This document shows, one piece after another, positions 4,848 through 12,941 of a stretch of 14,875 nucleotides of DNA. The notes under the pieces are model-generated. The model was not told where the DNA came from, did no database searches, and was given only the letters and a program-made list of their open reading frames with translations. Position 1 is the stretch's first letter. The number at the start of each line of letters is the position of its first letter. The translations under genes and the position numbers were made by a program. The stretch covers positions 1 to 14,875 of the forward strand of contig CAMYCE010000052.1 in NCBI GenBank assembly GCA_947254205.1, in the 5' to 3' direction. This DNA comes from an uncultured Prevotellaceae bacterium (lineage in GTDB: Bacteria; Bacteroidota; Bacteroidia; Bacteroidales; Muribaculaceae).

Positions 4848-6347
4848 ATGGAAAGTTTATTGTTAAGTATCACTACCTTTCTCCAAACCTTTAGCGACAT
4901 GCTGGCAAGCCAATCGTTTTGGGTGAAAACAGCCGAATTGCTTGCCTCGCTCAGTATTCTTGTGTTTATTCATGAATTGGGACACTATTCTTGGGCACGC
5001 ATCTTTGGCATTAAGGTCGAAAAATTCTACCTGTTTTTCAACCCATGGCTCACACTGTGGAAGTGGAAACCTAAAGATAAAACACACTCCTTTGCAACCC
5101 TCAATCCTAAAGAAGAGGAGGAGGAAGAAGAAAACTCAACTGCAACCTCCCAAGATGCACCACAAGCCGATAAAGCCACTTGGCGCGACACCGAGTATGG
5201 GCTGGGCTGGTTGCCACTGGGTGGCTACTGCGCAATAGCAGGTATGATAGATGAAACTCAAAGCGCCGAGAAACTCAAACGCCCCGCACAACCATGGGAG
5301 TTTCGCTCAAAATCGCCATGGAAGCGACTGCTTGTGATGGTGGGAGGCGTGGTCAATAACTTCTTGCTGGCACTGGTGATTTATGCTGGCATTGTGTTCA
5401 CGTGGGGCGAGGAGTTCATTCCCATGCAAAATGCCACAGCAGGCTATGACTATAGCGAGAGTGCACATGCCATTGGGTTTAGAGATGGCGATATTCCTCT
5501 TGCTGCCGATGGCAAAAAGCTGGAGTATCTCGATGGCAACTCATTGCGAGCCATGATTATGGGCAAGCAAGTCACCGTGTTGCGCAACAATAAAGACACA
5601 GTGAACATCAACATTCCCCAAAAATACATGTTCACTGCCAATAAAGAGGTTGAACAAGGCAAGTCGTTTATCACCTTGCGCATGCCCGTGGTGGTTGATG
5701 TGTTGCAATCCAACATGGGTGCTGCTAAGGCAGGCATTAAAAAGGGCGATCATCTTGTAGCAGTGAATCAAGTGTCCACTCCCTCATTTAATCTCTTCAT
5801 GGCTCAACTCAAAGCCCACAAAGGCAAGGTTGTGCCCATCACTCTTGAACGAGATGGCAAAACCATGACAGTGAATGCAGCTATCGACGATAATGGCAAA
5901 TTGGGCTTTCAGCTTGCCAATCCCATCAAGTTCTATAAAACTATCAAGAAGCAATATAACTTGCTTGAATCAATTCCACGTGGCATTAAAATGGGATGCG
6001 ACCAAATGGTGAACTATTTGTCGTCGCTCAAGTTGCTATTCTCCAAAGAAGGTGCTCAGTCGTTGGGAAGTTTTGGGGCAATTGGCAGTCTTTTCCCCGA
6101 AACATGGAATTGGCTTAACTTTTGGAACATCACGGCATTTCTTTCAATCATGTTGGCAGTGATGAACATTTTGCCCATTCCGGCTCTCGATGGAGGTCAT
6201 GTTGTGTTTTTGCTCTATGAAATGATTTTTAGACGCAAACCAAGCATCAAGTTCATGGCACGTGCTCAATATGTGGGCATGGCATTGCTCATGCTGCTCA
6301 TGGTGTATGCCTTTGGAAATGATATTTACCGTTTTTTGATTAAATAA
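4848..6347 (+). CDS. rseP: RseP-family site-2 intramembrane zinc metalloprotease
   Basis: A 499-residue inner-membrane protease. The zinc motif HELGH lies at about 42-46 in the first membrane helix, followed by the GWLPLGGY loop (about 120-127), a second helix (about 160-183), PDZ-like material (about 195-345; the second unit has GIKKGDHLVAVN) and the C-terminal NILPIPALDGGH motif (about 440-451), whose Asp completes the zinc site. The family cuts membrane-anchored anti-sigma factors and leftover signal peptides; the local substrate is unknown. Between HELGH and GWLPLGGY there is a Glu-rich, charged insert (about 79-112), which is longer than in proteobacterial RseP. The start could be GTG at 4845 or ATG at 4848; ATG is preferred. 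A two-codon ATG-TGA unit at 4843-4848 overlaps the start. Confidence 0.95.
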   Translation: MESLLLSITTFLQTFSDMLASQSFWVKTAELLASLSILVFIHELGHYSWARIFGIKVEKFYLFFNPWLTLWKWKPKDKTHSFATLNPKEEEEEEENSTATSQDAPQADKATWRDTEYGLGWLPLGGYCAIAGMIDETQSAEKLKRPAQPWEFRSKSPWKRLLVMVGGVVNNFLLALVIYAGIVFTWGEEFIPMQNATAGYDYSESAHAIGFRDGDIPLAADGKKLEYLDGNSLRAMIMGKQVTVLRNNKDTVNINIPQKYMFTANKEVEQGKSFITLRMPVVVDVLQSNMGAAKAGIKKGDHLVAVNQVSTPSFNLFMAQLKAHKGKVVPITLERDGKTMTVNAAIDDNGKLGFQLANPIKFYKTIKKQYNLLESIPRGIKMGCDQMVNYLSSLKLLFSKEGAQSLGSFGAIGSLFPETWNWLNFWNITAFLSIMLAVMNILPIPALDGGHVVFLLYEMIFRRKPSIKFMARAQYVGMALLMLLMVYAFGNDIYRFLIK

Positions 6348-6352
6348 ATTGC

Positions 6353-7534
6353 ATGATATATAAACGCATTATTTTAAAGCGTGGCAAAGAAGAATCGCTA
6401 TTGCGCTTTCACCCATGGGTGTTTTCGGGTGCTATTGACCGCATGGACAATATAGAAGAGGGCGACCTTGTCACTGTATATGCCCACGATGGCACGTTGC
6501 TGGGCAATGGTCACTACCAAGTGGGAAGCATTGCTGTGCGCCTGCTCACTTTTGACGATAGTGAAATTGGTGAGCAATTTTTTGAAACACGCCTCAATCA
6601 AGCCTTGCAGGTGCGTCAAGCATTGGGATTGTTGCGCCCCGATAACAACGCCTTTAGGCTTGTGCATGGCGAGGGCGACTTTCTGCCAGGACTGGTCGTC
6701 GACATCTATGGCTCTACTGCTGTGATGCAAGCCCACTCGCCTGGCATGCACTTCTCACGCAACATCATTGCAGGGGCACTCACTCGGTTGCCCAACAATC
6801 TTGTGAAAAATGTGTATTACAAAAGCGAAACAACTTTGCCATTTAAGGCGCAACTCGACCCTCAGAATGAATATATTGTGGGGCAATATGACACCGATGT
6901 TGCGATAGAAAATGGACTGAAATTTCACGTGGATTGGTTAAAGGGACAAAAAACCGGTTTTTTTGTTGACCAGCGTGAAAATCGTCACTTGCTCGAGCAC
7001 TACGCCCGTGGTCGCAAGGTGCTCAACATGTTTTGCTACACAGGCGGTTTCTCCTTCAGTGCCCTGCGTGGTGGAGCCGGACTGGTGCACTCGGTTGACA
7101 GCTCGGCCAAGGCCATAGCTTTGACCAATGCCAATGTAGAACTCAACTTCCCTGCATGTGGCAATCATCAAGCCTTTGCCGAAGACGCCTTTAAATATCT
7201 TGATGCTATGAACAAGGGCGACTATGATCTTGTGGTGCTCGATCCTCCTGCCTTTGCCAAGCACAAGAGTGCATTGCGCAATGCACTCATTGGCTATCGC
7301 AAACTCAATGCCAAGGCTTTTGAAAAAATTAAATCGGGAGGAATTTTGTTCACATTCTCTTGTTCGCAAGCAGTCAACAAAGAGCAATTCCGCTTGGCAG
7401 TGTTCAGCGCCGCAGCCATGTCGCGTCGCAAGGTGCGCATTTTGCATCAGCTCACCCAGCCTGCCGACCACCCTGTGAGCATCTATCACCCCGAAGGCGA
7501 GTATCTCAAAGGGCTTGTGCTCTATGTCGAATAA
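6353..7534 (+). CDS. RlmI-family 23S rRNA (cytosine-5) methyltransferase
   Basis: A 393-residue class I SAM-dependent methyltransferase of the RlmI/COG1092 type. An N-terminal PUA-like RNA-binding domain (about 1-75, with HPWVFSGAI at 20-28) is followed by a linker domain and a Rossmann methyltransferase domain from about 200. Motifs are DQRENR (206-211), the SAM loop VLNMFCYTGGFS (223-234), VLDPPAFAKHK (295-305, motif IV) and FSCSQAV (335-341), where C337 is the likely catalytic Cys. E. coli RlmI makes m5C1962 in 23S rRNA. The family also includes related enzymes of other specificity, so I leave the gene symbol open. It starts 5 nt after the rseP stop, indicating co-transcription. Confidence 0.88.
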   Translation: MIYKRIILKRGKEESLLRFHPWVFSGAIDRMDNIEEGDLVTVYAHDGTLLGNGHYQVGSIAVRLLTFDDSEIGEQFFETRLNQALQVRQALGLLRPDNNAFRLVHGEGDFLPGLVVDIYGSTAVMQAHSPGMHFSRNIIAGALTRLPNNLVKNVYYKSETTLPFKAQLDPQNEYIVGQYDTDVAIENGLKFHVDWLKGQKTGFFVDQRENRHLLEHYARGRKVLNMFCYTGGFSFSALRGGAGLVHSVDSSAKAIALTNANVELNFPACGNHQAFAEDAFKYLDAMNKGDYDLVVLDPPAFAKHKSALRNALIGYRKLNAKAFEKIKSGGILFTFSCSQAVNKEQFRLAVFSAAAMSRRKVRILHQLTQPADHPVSIYHPEGEYLKGLVLYVE

Positions 7535-7567
7535 AATTAGTAATAAAAAATACTCATCAACAACGCT

Positions 7568-9592
7568 ATGAAGAAAAATCTCATTGCAGCCGCGCTTGTA
7601 GCCCTCACGGCATCTGGTGCGGTAAAGGCTCAAGAAGCCAACTTCAACTACAACGTCGATCGCTTTGCCGACATTCAAGTGCTTCGTTACCAAGTGCCAG
7701 GCTTCAACGACTTGTCGTTGCGCCAAAAAACGCTGGTGTATTATCTCACCGAGGCCGCTCTCAATGGTCGTGACATCTTGTTTGATCAAGATTGCAAATA
7801 CAACCTGCAAGTGCGCATGGTGCTCGAAGCCATCTACACCAACTACAAAGGCGACAAGAACACTGCCGACTACAAGGGTTTTCTCGACTATCTGAAACAA
7901 GTGTGGTTTGGCAACGGCATTCATCACCACTACTCGATGGACAAGTTCAAACCCGAATTTTCTCAAGCTTTCTTTGACGCTCAAGTCAAGAAGTTGCCCA
8001 AAAACAAAATTCCACTGGCTAAGGGGCAAACAGTAGCAAGCTTTTTGCAAGTGATGGACAAGGTGATTTTTGACCCCACATTCATGGCTAAGCGTGTGAA
8101 CCTCACCGATGGTCAAGACTTGATTCTCACTTCGGCCAACAACCTCTATGAGGGCGTTACTCAAAAAGAAGTAGAAGACTACTATCGCACTATCAAAGAT
8201 CCTAACGACAAAACGCCCATTTCCTATGGCTTGAACACTAAGGTGGTGAAAGAAAATGGCAAAGTTGTGGAAAAAGCCTATAAAATAGGAGGTGTGTACT
8301 CTAAAGCCATCACCAAAATTGTTGAAAACTTGAAAAAGGCTCTTCCTTATGCCGAGAATGAGGCTCAAAAAGGCTACATCAACAAGCTGATAGAATTCTA
8401 CACCACAGGATCGCTCAAAACTTTTGACGAGTATTCGATTCTTTGGGCTCAAGACACCAAGAGCGAAGTTGACTTTATCAATGGCTTTATCGAAAACTAT
8501 GGCGACCCCTTGTCGATGACCGGCTCGTGGGAAAGCATGGTGAATTTTAAAAACCAAGAAGCTTCACATCGAGCTCAGCTTGTGAGTGAAAATGCACAAT
8601 ATTTTGAAGACGCTTCGCCTGTTGACAATCGCTTCAAGAAAAAGAATGTGAAGGGCGTGAGTGCCAAGGTTATCACAGCTGCAATTCTGGCCGGCGACAG
8701 CTACCCATCAACACCCATTGGCATCAACTTGCCCAATAGCAACTGGATACGTGCCATGCACGGCTCTAAGTCGGTGACTATTGAAAACATCACCGATGCC
8801 TATGATGAAATGTCGAAGGGCACAGGCTCTAATGAGGAGTTTGCCTATAGCGACTATGAAGTGCAACTCATGAAAAAATACCTCACTCTTGCCGACAAGT
8901 TGCACACCGACTTGCATGAGTGTTTGGGGCACGCATCGGGCCAAGTGTTGCCTGGCGTTGATGTGGGTATGCTCAAAAACTACCGCTCAACACTTGAGGA
9001 AGGGCGTGCCGACTTGTTTGCCCTCTACCACATGGCCGACCCCAAATTGCTCGAACTTGGCATCTTTAAAGATGCCGACACCTATAAGGCTCAATATTAC
9101 AACTACATTCTCAATGGTCTCATGTTGCAATTGCGACGCATCGAGCCCGGCAAAGATGTTGAAGAAGCACACATGCGCAATCGCAAGTTTATTGCCGAGT
9201 GGTGCTATGAGCATGGCAAAGCCGACAATGTGATCGAATGGGTGAAACGTGATGGCAAAAGCTATATCAAGGTGAATGATTACCAAAAACTGCGCAACCT
9301 CTTTGGTCAGTTGCTTGGCGAAATTCAACGCATCAAGAGCGAAGGCGACTATGAGGCTGGCCGCAACTTGGTTGAAACCTATGGCGTGAAGGTTGATCCC
9401 GCTCTTCATCAAGAAGTGCTTCGCCGTTATGAAAAATTGAGTATTGCGCCCTATAAAGGATTTGTAAACCCTGTTTACACTCTTGTGCGCGACAAGAAGG
9501 GCAATATCACCGATGTGAAGATTTCTTACAAAGAAGGCTATACCGACCAAATGTTGCGCTATAGCCGTGATTATAGTCCTCTCACCAAATAA
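7568..9592 (+). CDS. Dipeptidyl peptidase III (peptidase family M49), exported
   Basis: A 674-residue zinc exopeptidase that removes dipeptides from the N-terminus of oligopeptides. The M49 zinc motif HExxxGH appears as HECLGH at 450-455 (H450, E451, H455), and the second motif EEGRAD at 477-482 supplies the third zinc ligand, most likely E478 (EECRAE in eukaryotic enzymes). The length matches the about 675-residue Bacteroides enzyme. An N-terminal signal peptide is clear: MKKN, a hydrophobic Ala-rich core, and an AxA-type site (AVKA/QE, cut after residue 21). There is no lipobox, so a soluble periplasmic location is expected. It follows the methyltransferase gene by 33 nt without a visible promoter, and the operon ends at a hairpin at 9616-9649. 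A role in using dietary or host peptides is inference. Confidence 0.95.
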   Translation: MKKNLIAAALVALTASGAVKAQEANFNYNVDRFADIQVLRYQVPGFNDLSLRQKTLVYYLTEAALNGRDILFDQDCKYNLQVRMVLEAIYTNYKGDKNTADYKGFLDYLKQVWFGNGIHHHYSMDKFKPEFSQAFFDAQVKKLPKNKIPLAKGQTVASFLQVMDKVIFDPTFMAKRVNLTDGQDLILTSANNLYEGVTQKEVEDYYRTIKDPNDKTPISYGLNTKVVKENGKVVEKAYKIGGVYSKAITKIVENLKKALPYAENEAQKGYINKLIEFYTTGSLKTFDEYSILWAQDTKSEVDFINGFIENYGDPLSMTGSWESMVNFKNQEASHRAQLVSENAQYFEDASPVDNRFKKKNVKGVSAKVITAAILAGDSYPSTPIGINLPNSNWIRAMHGSKSVTIENITDAYDEMSKGTGSNEEFAYSDYEVQLMKKYLTLADKLHTDLHECLGHASGQVLPGVDVGMLKNYRSTLEEGRADLFALYHMADPKLLELGIFKDADTYKAQYYNYILNGLMLQLRRIEPGKDVEEAHMRNRKFIAEWCYEHGKADNVIEWVKRDGKSYIKVNDYQKLRNLFGQLLGEIQRIKSEGDYEAGRNLVETYGVKVDPALHQEVLRRYEKLSIAPYKGFVNPVYTLVRDKKGNITDVKISYKEGYTDQMLRYSRDYSPLTK

Positions 9593-9615
9593 TGGACTGA
9601 AATCTAAAATTTTTG

Positions 9616-9649
9616 AAGGTCGACCTGCAACAGCATGGTCGACCTTTTT
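9616..9649 (+). terminator. Intrinsic terminator after DPP III
   Basis: A perfect 10-bp stem AAGGTCGACC (9616-9625) / GGTCGACCTT (9637-9646) with an 11-nt loop, followed by T residues to 9649. It closes the dxr-to-DPP III operon. Each arm contains the self-complementary octamer GGTCGACC. Confidence 0.85.
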
Positions 9650-9654
9650 GTTGA

Positions 9655-9686
9655 TTTGGCAGAGTCGAATGAATGGCGTAACTTTG
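9655..9686 (+). promoter_or_regulatory. Promoter of the HEAT-repeat and thioesterase genes
   Basis: TTTG at 9655-9658 and TAACTTTG at 9679-9686 are separated by 20 nt, a near-ideal Bacteroidota promoter. The expected transcription start is about 15 nt before the ATG at 9707. Confidence 0.75.
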
Positions 9687-9706
9687 TTTCAAGAAAAAAA
9701 CACATC

Positions 9707-10258
9707 ATGCAAATCGAAGAAATTGAAAAAGCCACGCGCCGGCAATTTTATGCCCATCGCAATGGTATTGTTGCCGATGCTTTGCGCCAAAGTGGCGAGC
9801 CACACCACATGATTATGGGTTGCCAGCTCACCGATGTTGCCCGCATCGCCCAAGAATTGGGGCAATCGGCCGAATTGGCCAACATCTTTTGGGGCGATAA
9901 AAAACATCGCGAGTGTCGCATGATAGCCCCCATGCTATATCCTGCTCATGAATTTTCTCACGAGCAAGCCCTCGCATGGTGCCGTGATGTAGAAAGCATA
10001 GAAATCGCCGACGTGCTGTGTCATCGCTTGTTGCGCAAGCTCAACTATGCCCCACAACTTTTCTATGAGCTTTTGCAACACGATGCTACTCCACTGGTGA
10101 GATACACAGCATTCAGGCTATTGCTCAATCTCATCTTAATGAACAAGATTGAGTTAAGCAGTGAAATTAAAAGCCTCATTGAGACAGAATTACCCACTGC
10201 CACACCGCACCTCGTGCAAGTGTTGCATAGCATAGAAGAAGAATTTAATAACCCTTAA
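9707..10258 (+). CDS. AlkD-like HEAT-repeat protein (DNA alkylation repair family)
   Basis: A 183-residue, all-helical protein. The N-terminal FYAHRNGIVADALRQSG and the MIMGCQLTDVARIAQELG segment match the pattern of short Bacteroidota proteins annotated as DNA alkylation repair enzymes, which share the HEAT-like fold of AlkD. Later helices contain a WGDKKHRECRMIAPML unit (about 71-86) and LVRYTAFRLLLNL (about 132-144). AlkD itself is longer (about 230 residues) and removes alkylated purines. I cannot confirm the catalytic Trp/Asp set in this shorter protein, so activity is uncertain. The ATG at 9707 is chosen because the promoter ends at 9686; an in-frame ATG at 9635 lies within the terminator hairpin. 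The thioesterase gene follows by 16 nt. Confidence 0.7.
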   Translation: MQIEEIEKATRRQFYAHRNGIVADALRQSGEPHHMIMGCQLTDVARIAQELGQSAELANIFWGDKKHRECRMIAPMLYPAHEFSHEQALAWCRDVESIEIADVLCHRLLRKLNYAPQLFYELLQHDATPLVRYTAFRLLLNLILMNKIELSSEIKSLIETELPTATPHLVQVLHSIEEEFNNP

Positions 10259-10274
10259 AACACAACCCAACATA

Positions 10275-10643
10275 ATGGAAATAGGATTAAAACACATCAG
10301 CACCCTTGTGGTGACCGAAAAAGAACTGGCGCTGAATGTGGGCTCGGGCGACCTGCCTGTGCTGGCAACTCCTGCCATGCTTGCCCTCATGGAAAATGCC
10401 GCTATGCTTGCCGTGAAAGAGGCGTTGCCACACGACAGCACAACAGTGGGAGGAATGATTGAATCATCACATTTAAAACCCACTAAATTGGGTAATGCAG
10501 TGAAAGCCACTGCAACTCTTGAAAAAATAGAAGGTCGCAAACTCTATTTCAAAGTAGAAGCCTATGAAGGAGAAACCCTCATAGGCAGTGGCAAGCATTT
10601 GCGCTTTATTGTTGAGAGAGACAAATTCCTATCAAAGCTGTAG
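10275..10643 (+). CDS. Hotdog-fold thioesterase, FlK-like
   Basis: A 122-residue single-domain hotdog protein. The sequence ATPAMLALMENAA (31-43) is typical of the family that includes the fluoroacetyl-CoA thioesterase FlK. T32, E40 and H66 have the same spacing (8 and 26 residues) as the FlK catalytic triad T42, E50 and H76, which strongly supports an active acyl-CoA thioesterase. The substrate is unknown; fluoroacetyl-CoA is not implied, since most bacterial homologues have no link to fluorinated compounds. It is the second gene after the AlkD-like gene (16-nt gap). Its last 12 nt overlap the end of the convergent hydrolase gene. Confidence 0.85.
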   Translation: MEIGLKHISTLVVTEKELALNVGSGDLPVLATPAMLALMENAAMLAVKEALPHDSTTVGGMIESSHLKPTKLGNAVKATATLEKIEGRKLYFKVEAYEGETLIGSGKHLRFIVERDKFLSKL

Positions 10644-11276
10644 AAATGGATTGTGGGCTTGCTCTTGGGCAACGGTTGTTGTGGGGCCATGTCCGGGGGC
10701 AAGAACCGTCTCGTCGGGCAAAGTGAGCACCTTGTCACGCAGGGCGTTAATGAGCTGTTGCATGTTGCCTCCGGGCAAGTCGGTGCGTCCCACGCTACCC
10801 ATAAAAATGCTATCGCCCGTGAATGCTATCGAGGCATTGGCAACATAAAATACAAGTCCACCGGGAGTGTGTCCCGGAGTTTCTATCACCTTAATTTCTT
10901 CATCGTCGAGCATGAGGCTATCGCCCTCATGCAGATATTGGTCGATAGATAGGGGAGAAGCATCAAGACGCAAATGAAATCGTTGCACTTGCTCCTCAAG
11001 AGCATTGGCAAGTGGGGCATCGGCCTCGCTTGCTGCAATTGTCACTTGATAGTGTTGTGCAATCCATCTTGCCGAGGCAATGTGATCGACATGGCAGTGA
11101 GTGAGAAGCACTTGCTTTATCACAAGATTCTGCTCCTCAATAAAATGAGTTATTGCATCGCGCTCTTCGCCCGACATCATGCCAGGGTCAATCACAAGAG
11201 CATGCTTGCTCATTTCATTCCACAAGAGATATACATTCTCGCCAAAGGGGTTATTTTCAAATCTTGTTACCTTCAT
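10632..11276 (-). CDS. Glyoxalase II-like metallo-beta-lactamase-fold hydrolase
   Basis: A 214-residue MBL-fold protein with a full di-metal site: THCHVDH (H60, H62, D64, H65), H136 (TPGHTPGG), D155 (FTGDSIF) and H196 (APGHGP). The short length, the GSVGRTDLPGG segment and the lack of the C-terminal substrate domain of classical GloB place it in the YcbL-like group of small glyoxalase II-like hydrolases. A hydroxyacylglutathione substrate is doubtful in Bacteroidales, so another thioester or ester is likely. It lies 19 nt after rsmG, probably in the same transcript. No other thioesterase is in its operon, but the convergent neighbour also encodes one. Confidence 0.9.
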   Translation of the reverse strand: MKVTRFENNPFGENVYLLWNEMSKHALVIDPGMMSGEERDAITHFIEEQNLVIKQVLLTHCHVDHIASARWIAQHYQVTIAASEADAPLANALEEQVQRFHLRLDASPLSIDQYLHEGDSLMLDDEEIKVIETPGHTPGGLVFYVANASIAFTGDSIFMGSVGRTDLPGGNMQQLINALRDKVLTLPDETVLAPGHGPTTTVAQEQAHNPFLQL

Positions 11277-11295
11277 TATCTTATTAAGAGCCTTG

Positions 11296-11916
11296 TTAAA
11301 GTGGCTGATAAATCACCTTTTTTGTTTTGAAAAAATCTTCTTTGAAATGGGTGCTCAATTCATCGACCAGTGCATTTTTGCCATATCGCTTGGTTTCTCC
11401 ACTCAAGTCTCCGCCTTTGAGGCAAATTAAGCCATTGGGAATAGCATTGTGGTGGGAAGGGGAGATAAGGCGCCTGATGAGTGGCACTATTTCATCAAAA
11501 TCCATTACTGCACGGCTCACCACAAAGTCAAATTTTCCTTTCACTTCCTTCACATCGCCATGTTGAAAGGTCACATTATCAAGCCCTGCTTGTTGGGCAA
11601 TGTCTTGTGCAACCTTAATTTTCTTGCCAATGCGATCGACCAAGTGGAATTTCACTTGAGGAAAATAGATAGCAAGAGGCAAGCCCGGGAGTCCGCCCCC
11701 CGTGCCCAAATCCATGATTTGAGTGCCAGGGGTGAATTTTACAAATTTAGCTATGCTCAAGGAATGCAGCAAGTGATTCACTTCGAGATTTTCAATATCC
11801 TTGCGGGAAATCACATTGATTTTGCTGTTCCATTCAGGATAAAGTTGTTCAAGAATTAAGAATTGTTGCTTTTGGCTATCGGTGAGCTCCGGAAAGTATT
11901 TTGAAATGATGTTCAT
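11296..11916 (-). CDS. rsmG: 16S rRNA (guanine527-N7)-methyltransferase RsmG
   Basis: A 206-residue SAM-dependent methyltransferase (GidB) that makes m7G527 in 16S rRNA. The family's N-terminal segment, which includes YPEWNSKINVISRKDIENL, is followed by HLLHSLSIAK, the SAM loop IMDLGTGGGLPGLPLAI, HLVDRIGKK, and FDFVVSRAV. A C-terminal LKGGDLSGE segment is also characteristic. The ATG at 11916 gives MNIISKYFPEL, like the N-terminus of Bacteroides homologues; an in-frame TTG at 11928 would overlap the short gap after the upstream lipoprotein gene and is less likely. It is the middle gene of a probable operon: lipoprotein (17 nt upstream), rsmG, hydrolase (19 nt downstream). Confidence 0.96.
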   Translation of the reverse strand: MNIISKYFPELTDSQKQQFLILEQLYPEWNSKINVISRKDIENLEVNHLLHSLSIAKFVKFTPGTQIMDLGTGGGLPGLPLAIYFPQVKFHLVDRIGKKIKVAQDIAQQAGLDNVTFQHGDVKEVKGKFDFVVSRAVMDFDEIVPLIRRLISPSHHNAIPNGLICLKGGDLSGETKRYGKNALVDELSTHFKEDFFKTKKVIYQPL

Positions 11917-11933
11917 TATAGTAGTCAAGGGAA

Positions 11934-12770
11934 TTAAAATTGCTTGAGCACAGAGTTTTCGCTCGCAAATGCCTTAAGTGTGCCATAGTCGAGCGTTATT
12001 TTGGGTTCTAAATTGGCATCGGCAGCCAATTCTTGTGGCAAATAGCTCCAAGTAATGCCATTTTCATCAAAACAGAAGTTGGTTGTAACTGTGAGATTAT
12101 CAATATTGAAGAAGCCCAATTCATTAAGTTCATCACTGTTTTTGGCATTATTCTGCTTCATGAGTTGGTTTTTGAGCAACTGGCAAATGTCGTCAATAGC
12201 TTCATCTTTAAAAATGCTCAAGTCAATGAGCGACATCGTGTTCAAGTCGAGATTATAGTATTGATGAGTTTTGCTTGCCACATTATTTTTTTTCACGGTT
12301 TCTTCTTTGCACAATGTCACGATTCCATTTTGATGATAGGCAACAGTGATATTGACCGAAAAGAGAAATTTATTGGCAATAGCCTTTTTGCCATTACTCT
12401 CAATTTCATTTTCACCATCACTTCCATCTATGAAATTTTGATGCAACAGGGCCGATGCATATTGTTGCACTGCCTGCGCAACAGGAAGACTATCATTGCC
12501 TTCAAGCACCTCTTTGATATAGAGTTTTTGAAGTTTGAGGGTAGTTGCTTCATCTTTATAGAATTTAGGAAAGGTTGCCGACACCTCTACCAATTCTTGA
12601 CATTGCTCACCATTGCTGAGCATGAAGCTGGAAGTGTCATTGCTTTTCACGCTGGTAAAAGATACTAAATCTTCGGGAGCTGGCGCAACAGATTTTGCAG
12701 GACGACTGCAACTTGCTGCAAGCAAAATACTTGCAATACATGAAACAATAAAAGCAAATTTACATTTCAT
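11934..12770 (-). CDS. Lipoprotein with DUF3298-like C-terminal domain
   Basis: A 278-residue protein with a lipoprotein signal: MKCK, a hydrophobic run and LLAASC ending at Cys21. The residues after it (SRPAK) carry no acidic export signal, so a periplasmic face is likely. The C-terminal part (about 175-270: a helix ICQLLKNQL, then FNIDNLTVTTNFCFDENGIT, a WSYLPQELAA turn and ITLDYGTLKAF) matches the pattern of DUF3298, found with DUF4163 in RsiV- and PdaC-like proteins; the region about 60-170 would be the DUF4163-like half. No enzymatic residues can be assigned. It is the first gene of the operon with rsmG. Only a weak -7-like element (TATCTTTA) lies upstream. Confidence 0.8.
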   Translation of the reverse strand: MKCKFAFIVSCIASILLAASCSRPAKSVAPAPEDLVSFTSVKSNDTSSFMLSNGEQCQELVEVSATFPKFYKDEATTLKLQKLYIKEVLEGNDSLPVAQAVQQYASALLHQNFIDGSDGENEIESNGKKAIANKFLFSVNITVAYHQNGIVTLCKEETVKKNNVASKTHQYYNLDLNTMSLIDLSIFKDEAIDDICQLLKNQLMKQNNAKNSDELNELGFFNIDNLTVTTNFCFDENGITWSYLPQELAADANLEPKITLDYGTLKAFASENSVLKQF

Positions 12771-12802
12771 CTCTTTAGCATTTAGAGTAGTGTTATCATG
12801 TA

Positions 12803-12810
12803 TAAAGATA
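12803..12810 (-). promoter_or_regulatory. Weak -7-like element upstream of the DUF3298 lipoprotein gene
   Basis: The minus strand reads TATCTTTA, one base from TAnnTTTG, about 33 nt before the ATG. TTG trinucleotides on the same strand lie 12 and 23 nt upstream, neither at ideal spacing. Confidence 0.3.
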
Positions 12811-12872
12811 TAACAAAAAATGCAATTTCTTCACAATTCTTTCGATGAATTTATCACAATGTGTGAAAATAC

Positions 12873-12906
12873 AAGAAAAAAGTGCTAACCTTGGGAGTTA
12901 GCACTT
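12873..12906 (-). terminator. Intrinsic terminator of rpsP
   Basis: A perfect 10-bp stem AAGTGCTAAC (12880-12889) / GTTAGCACTT (12897-12906) with a 7-nt loop. On the minus strand it is followed at once by a T-run, and on the plus strand by GATTTTTTG, so it may work both ways. It lies 35 nt after the rpsP stop. Confidence 0.85.
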
Positions 12907-12941
12907 GATTTTTTGTGAGAAGTTTTAGTTCAAAAGCCTCA

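Noticed and set aside
6938..8557. A 539-codon open frame on the minus strand
   Set aside because: It runs antisense to the methyltransferase and DPP III genes, both with clear motifs. Its protein shows no domain, and the frame is kept open by the codon bias of the real genes.
8987..9550. A 187-codon minus-strand frame opposite DPP III
   Set aside because: It lies wholly inside the DPP III gene across the EEGRAD motif and has no family features or promoter.
12033..12668. A 211-codon plus-strand frame opposite the DUF3298 lipoprotein
   Set aside because: The minus-strand gene has a lipobox, a domain pattern and operon spacing; the plus-strand frame has no recognisable features.
12854..12866. 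TCACAATGTGTGA dyad resembling a Crp half-site pair
   Set aside because: The half-sites face the wrong way (TCACA first) with a 3-nt spacer, it lies between convergent or distant gene ends, and no promoter is near.
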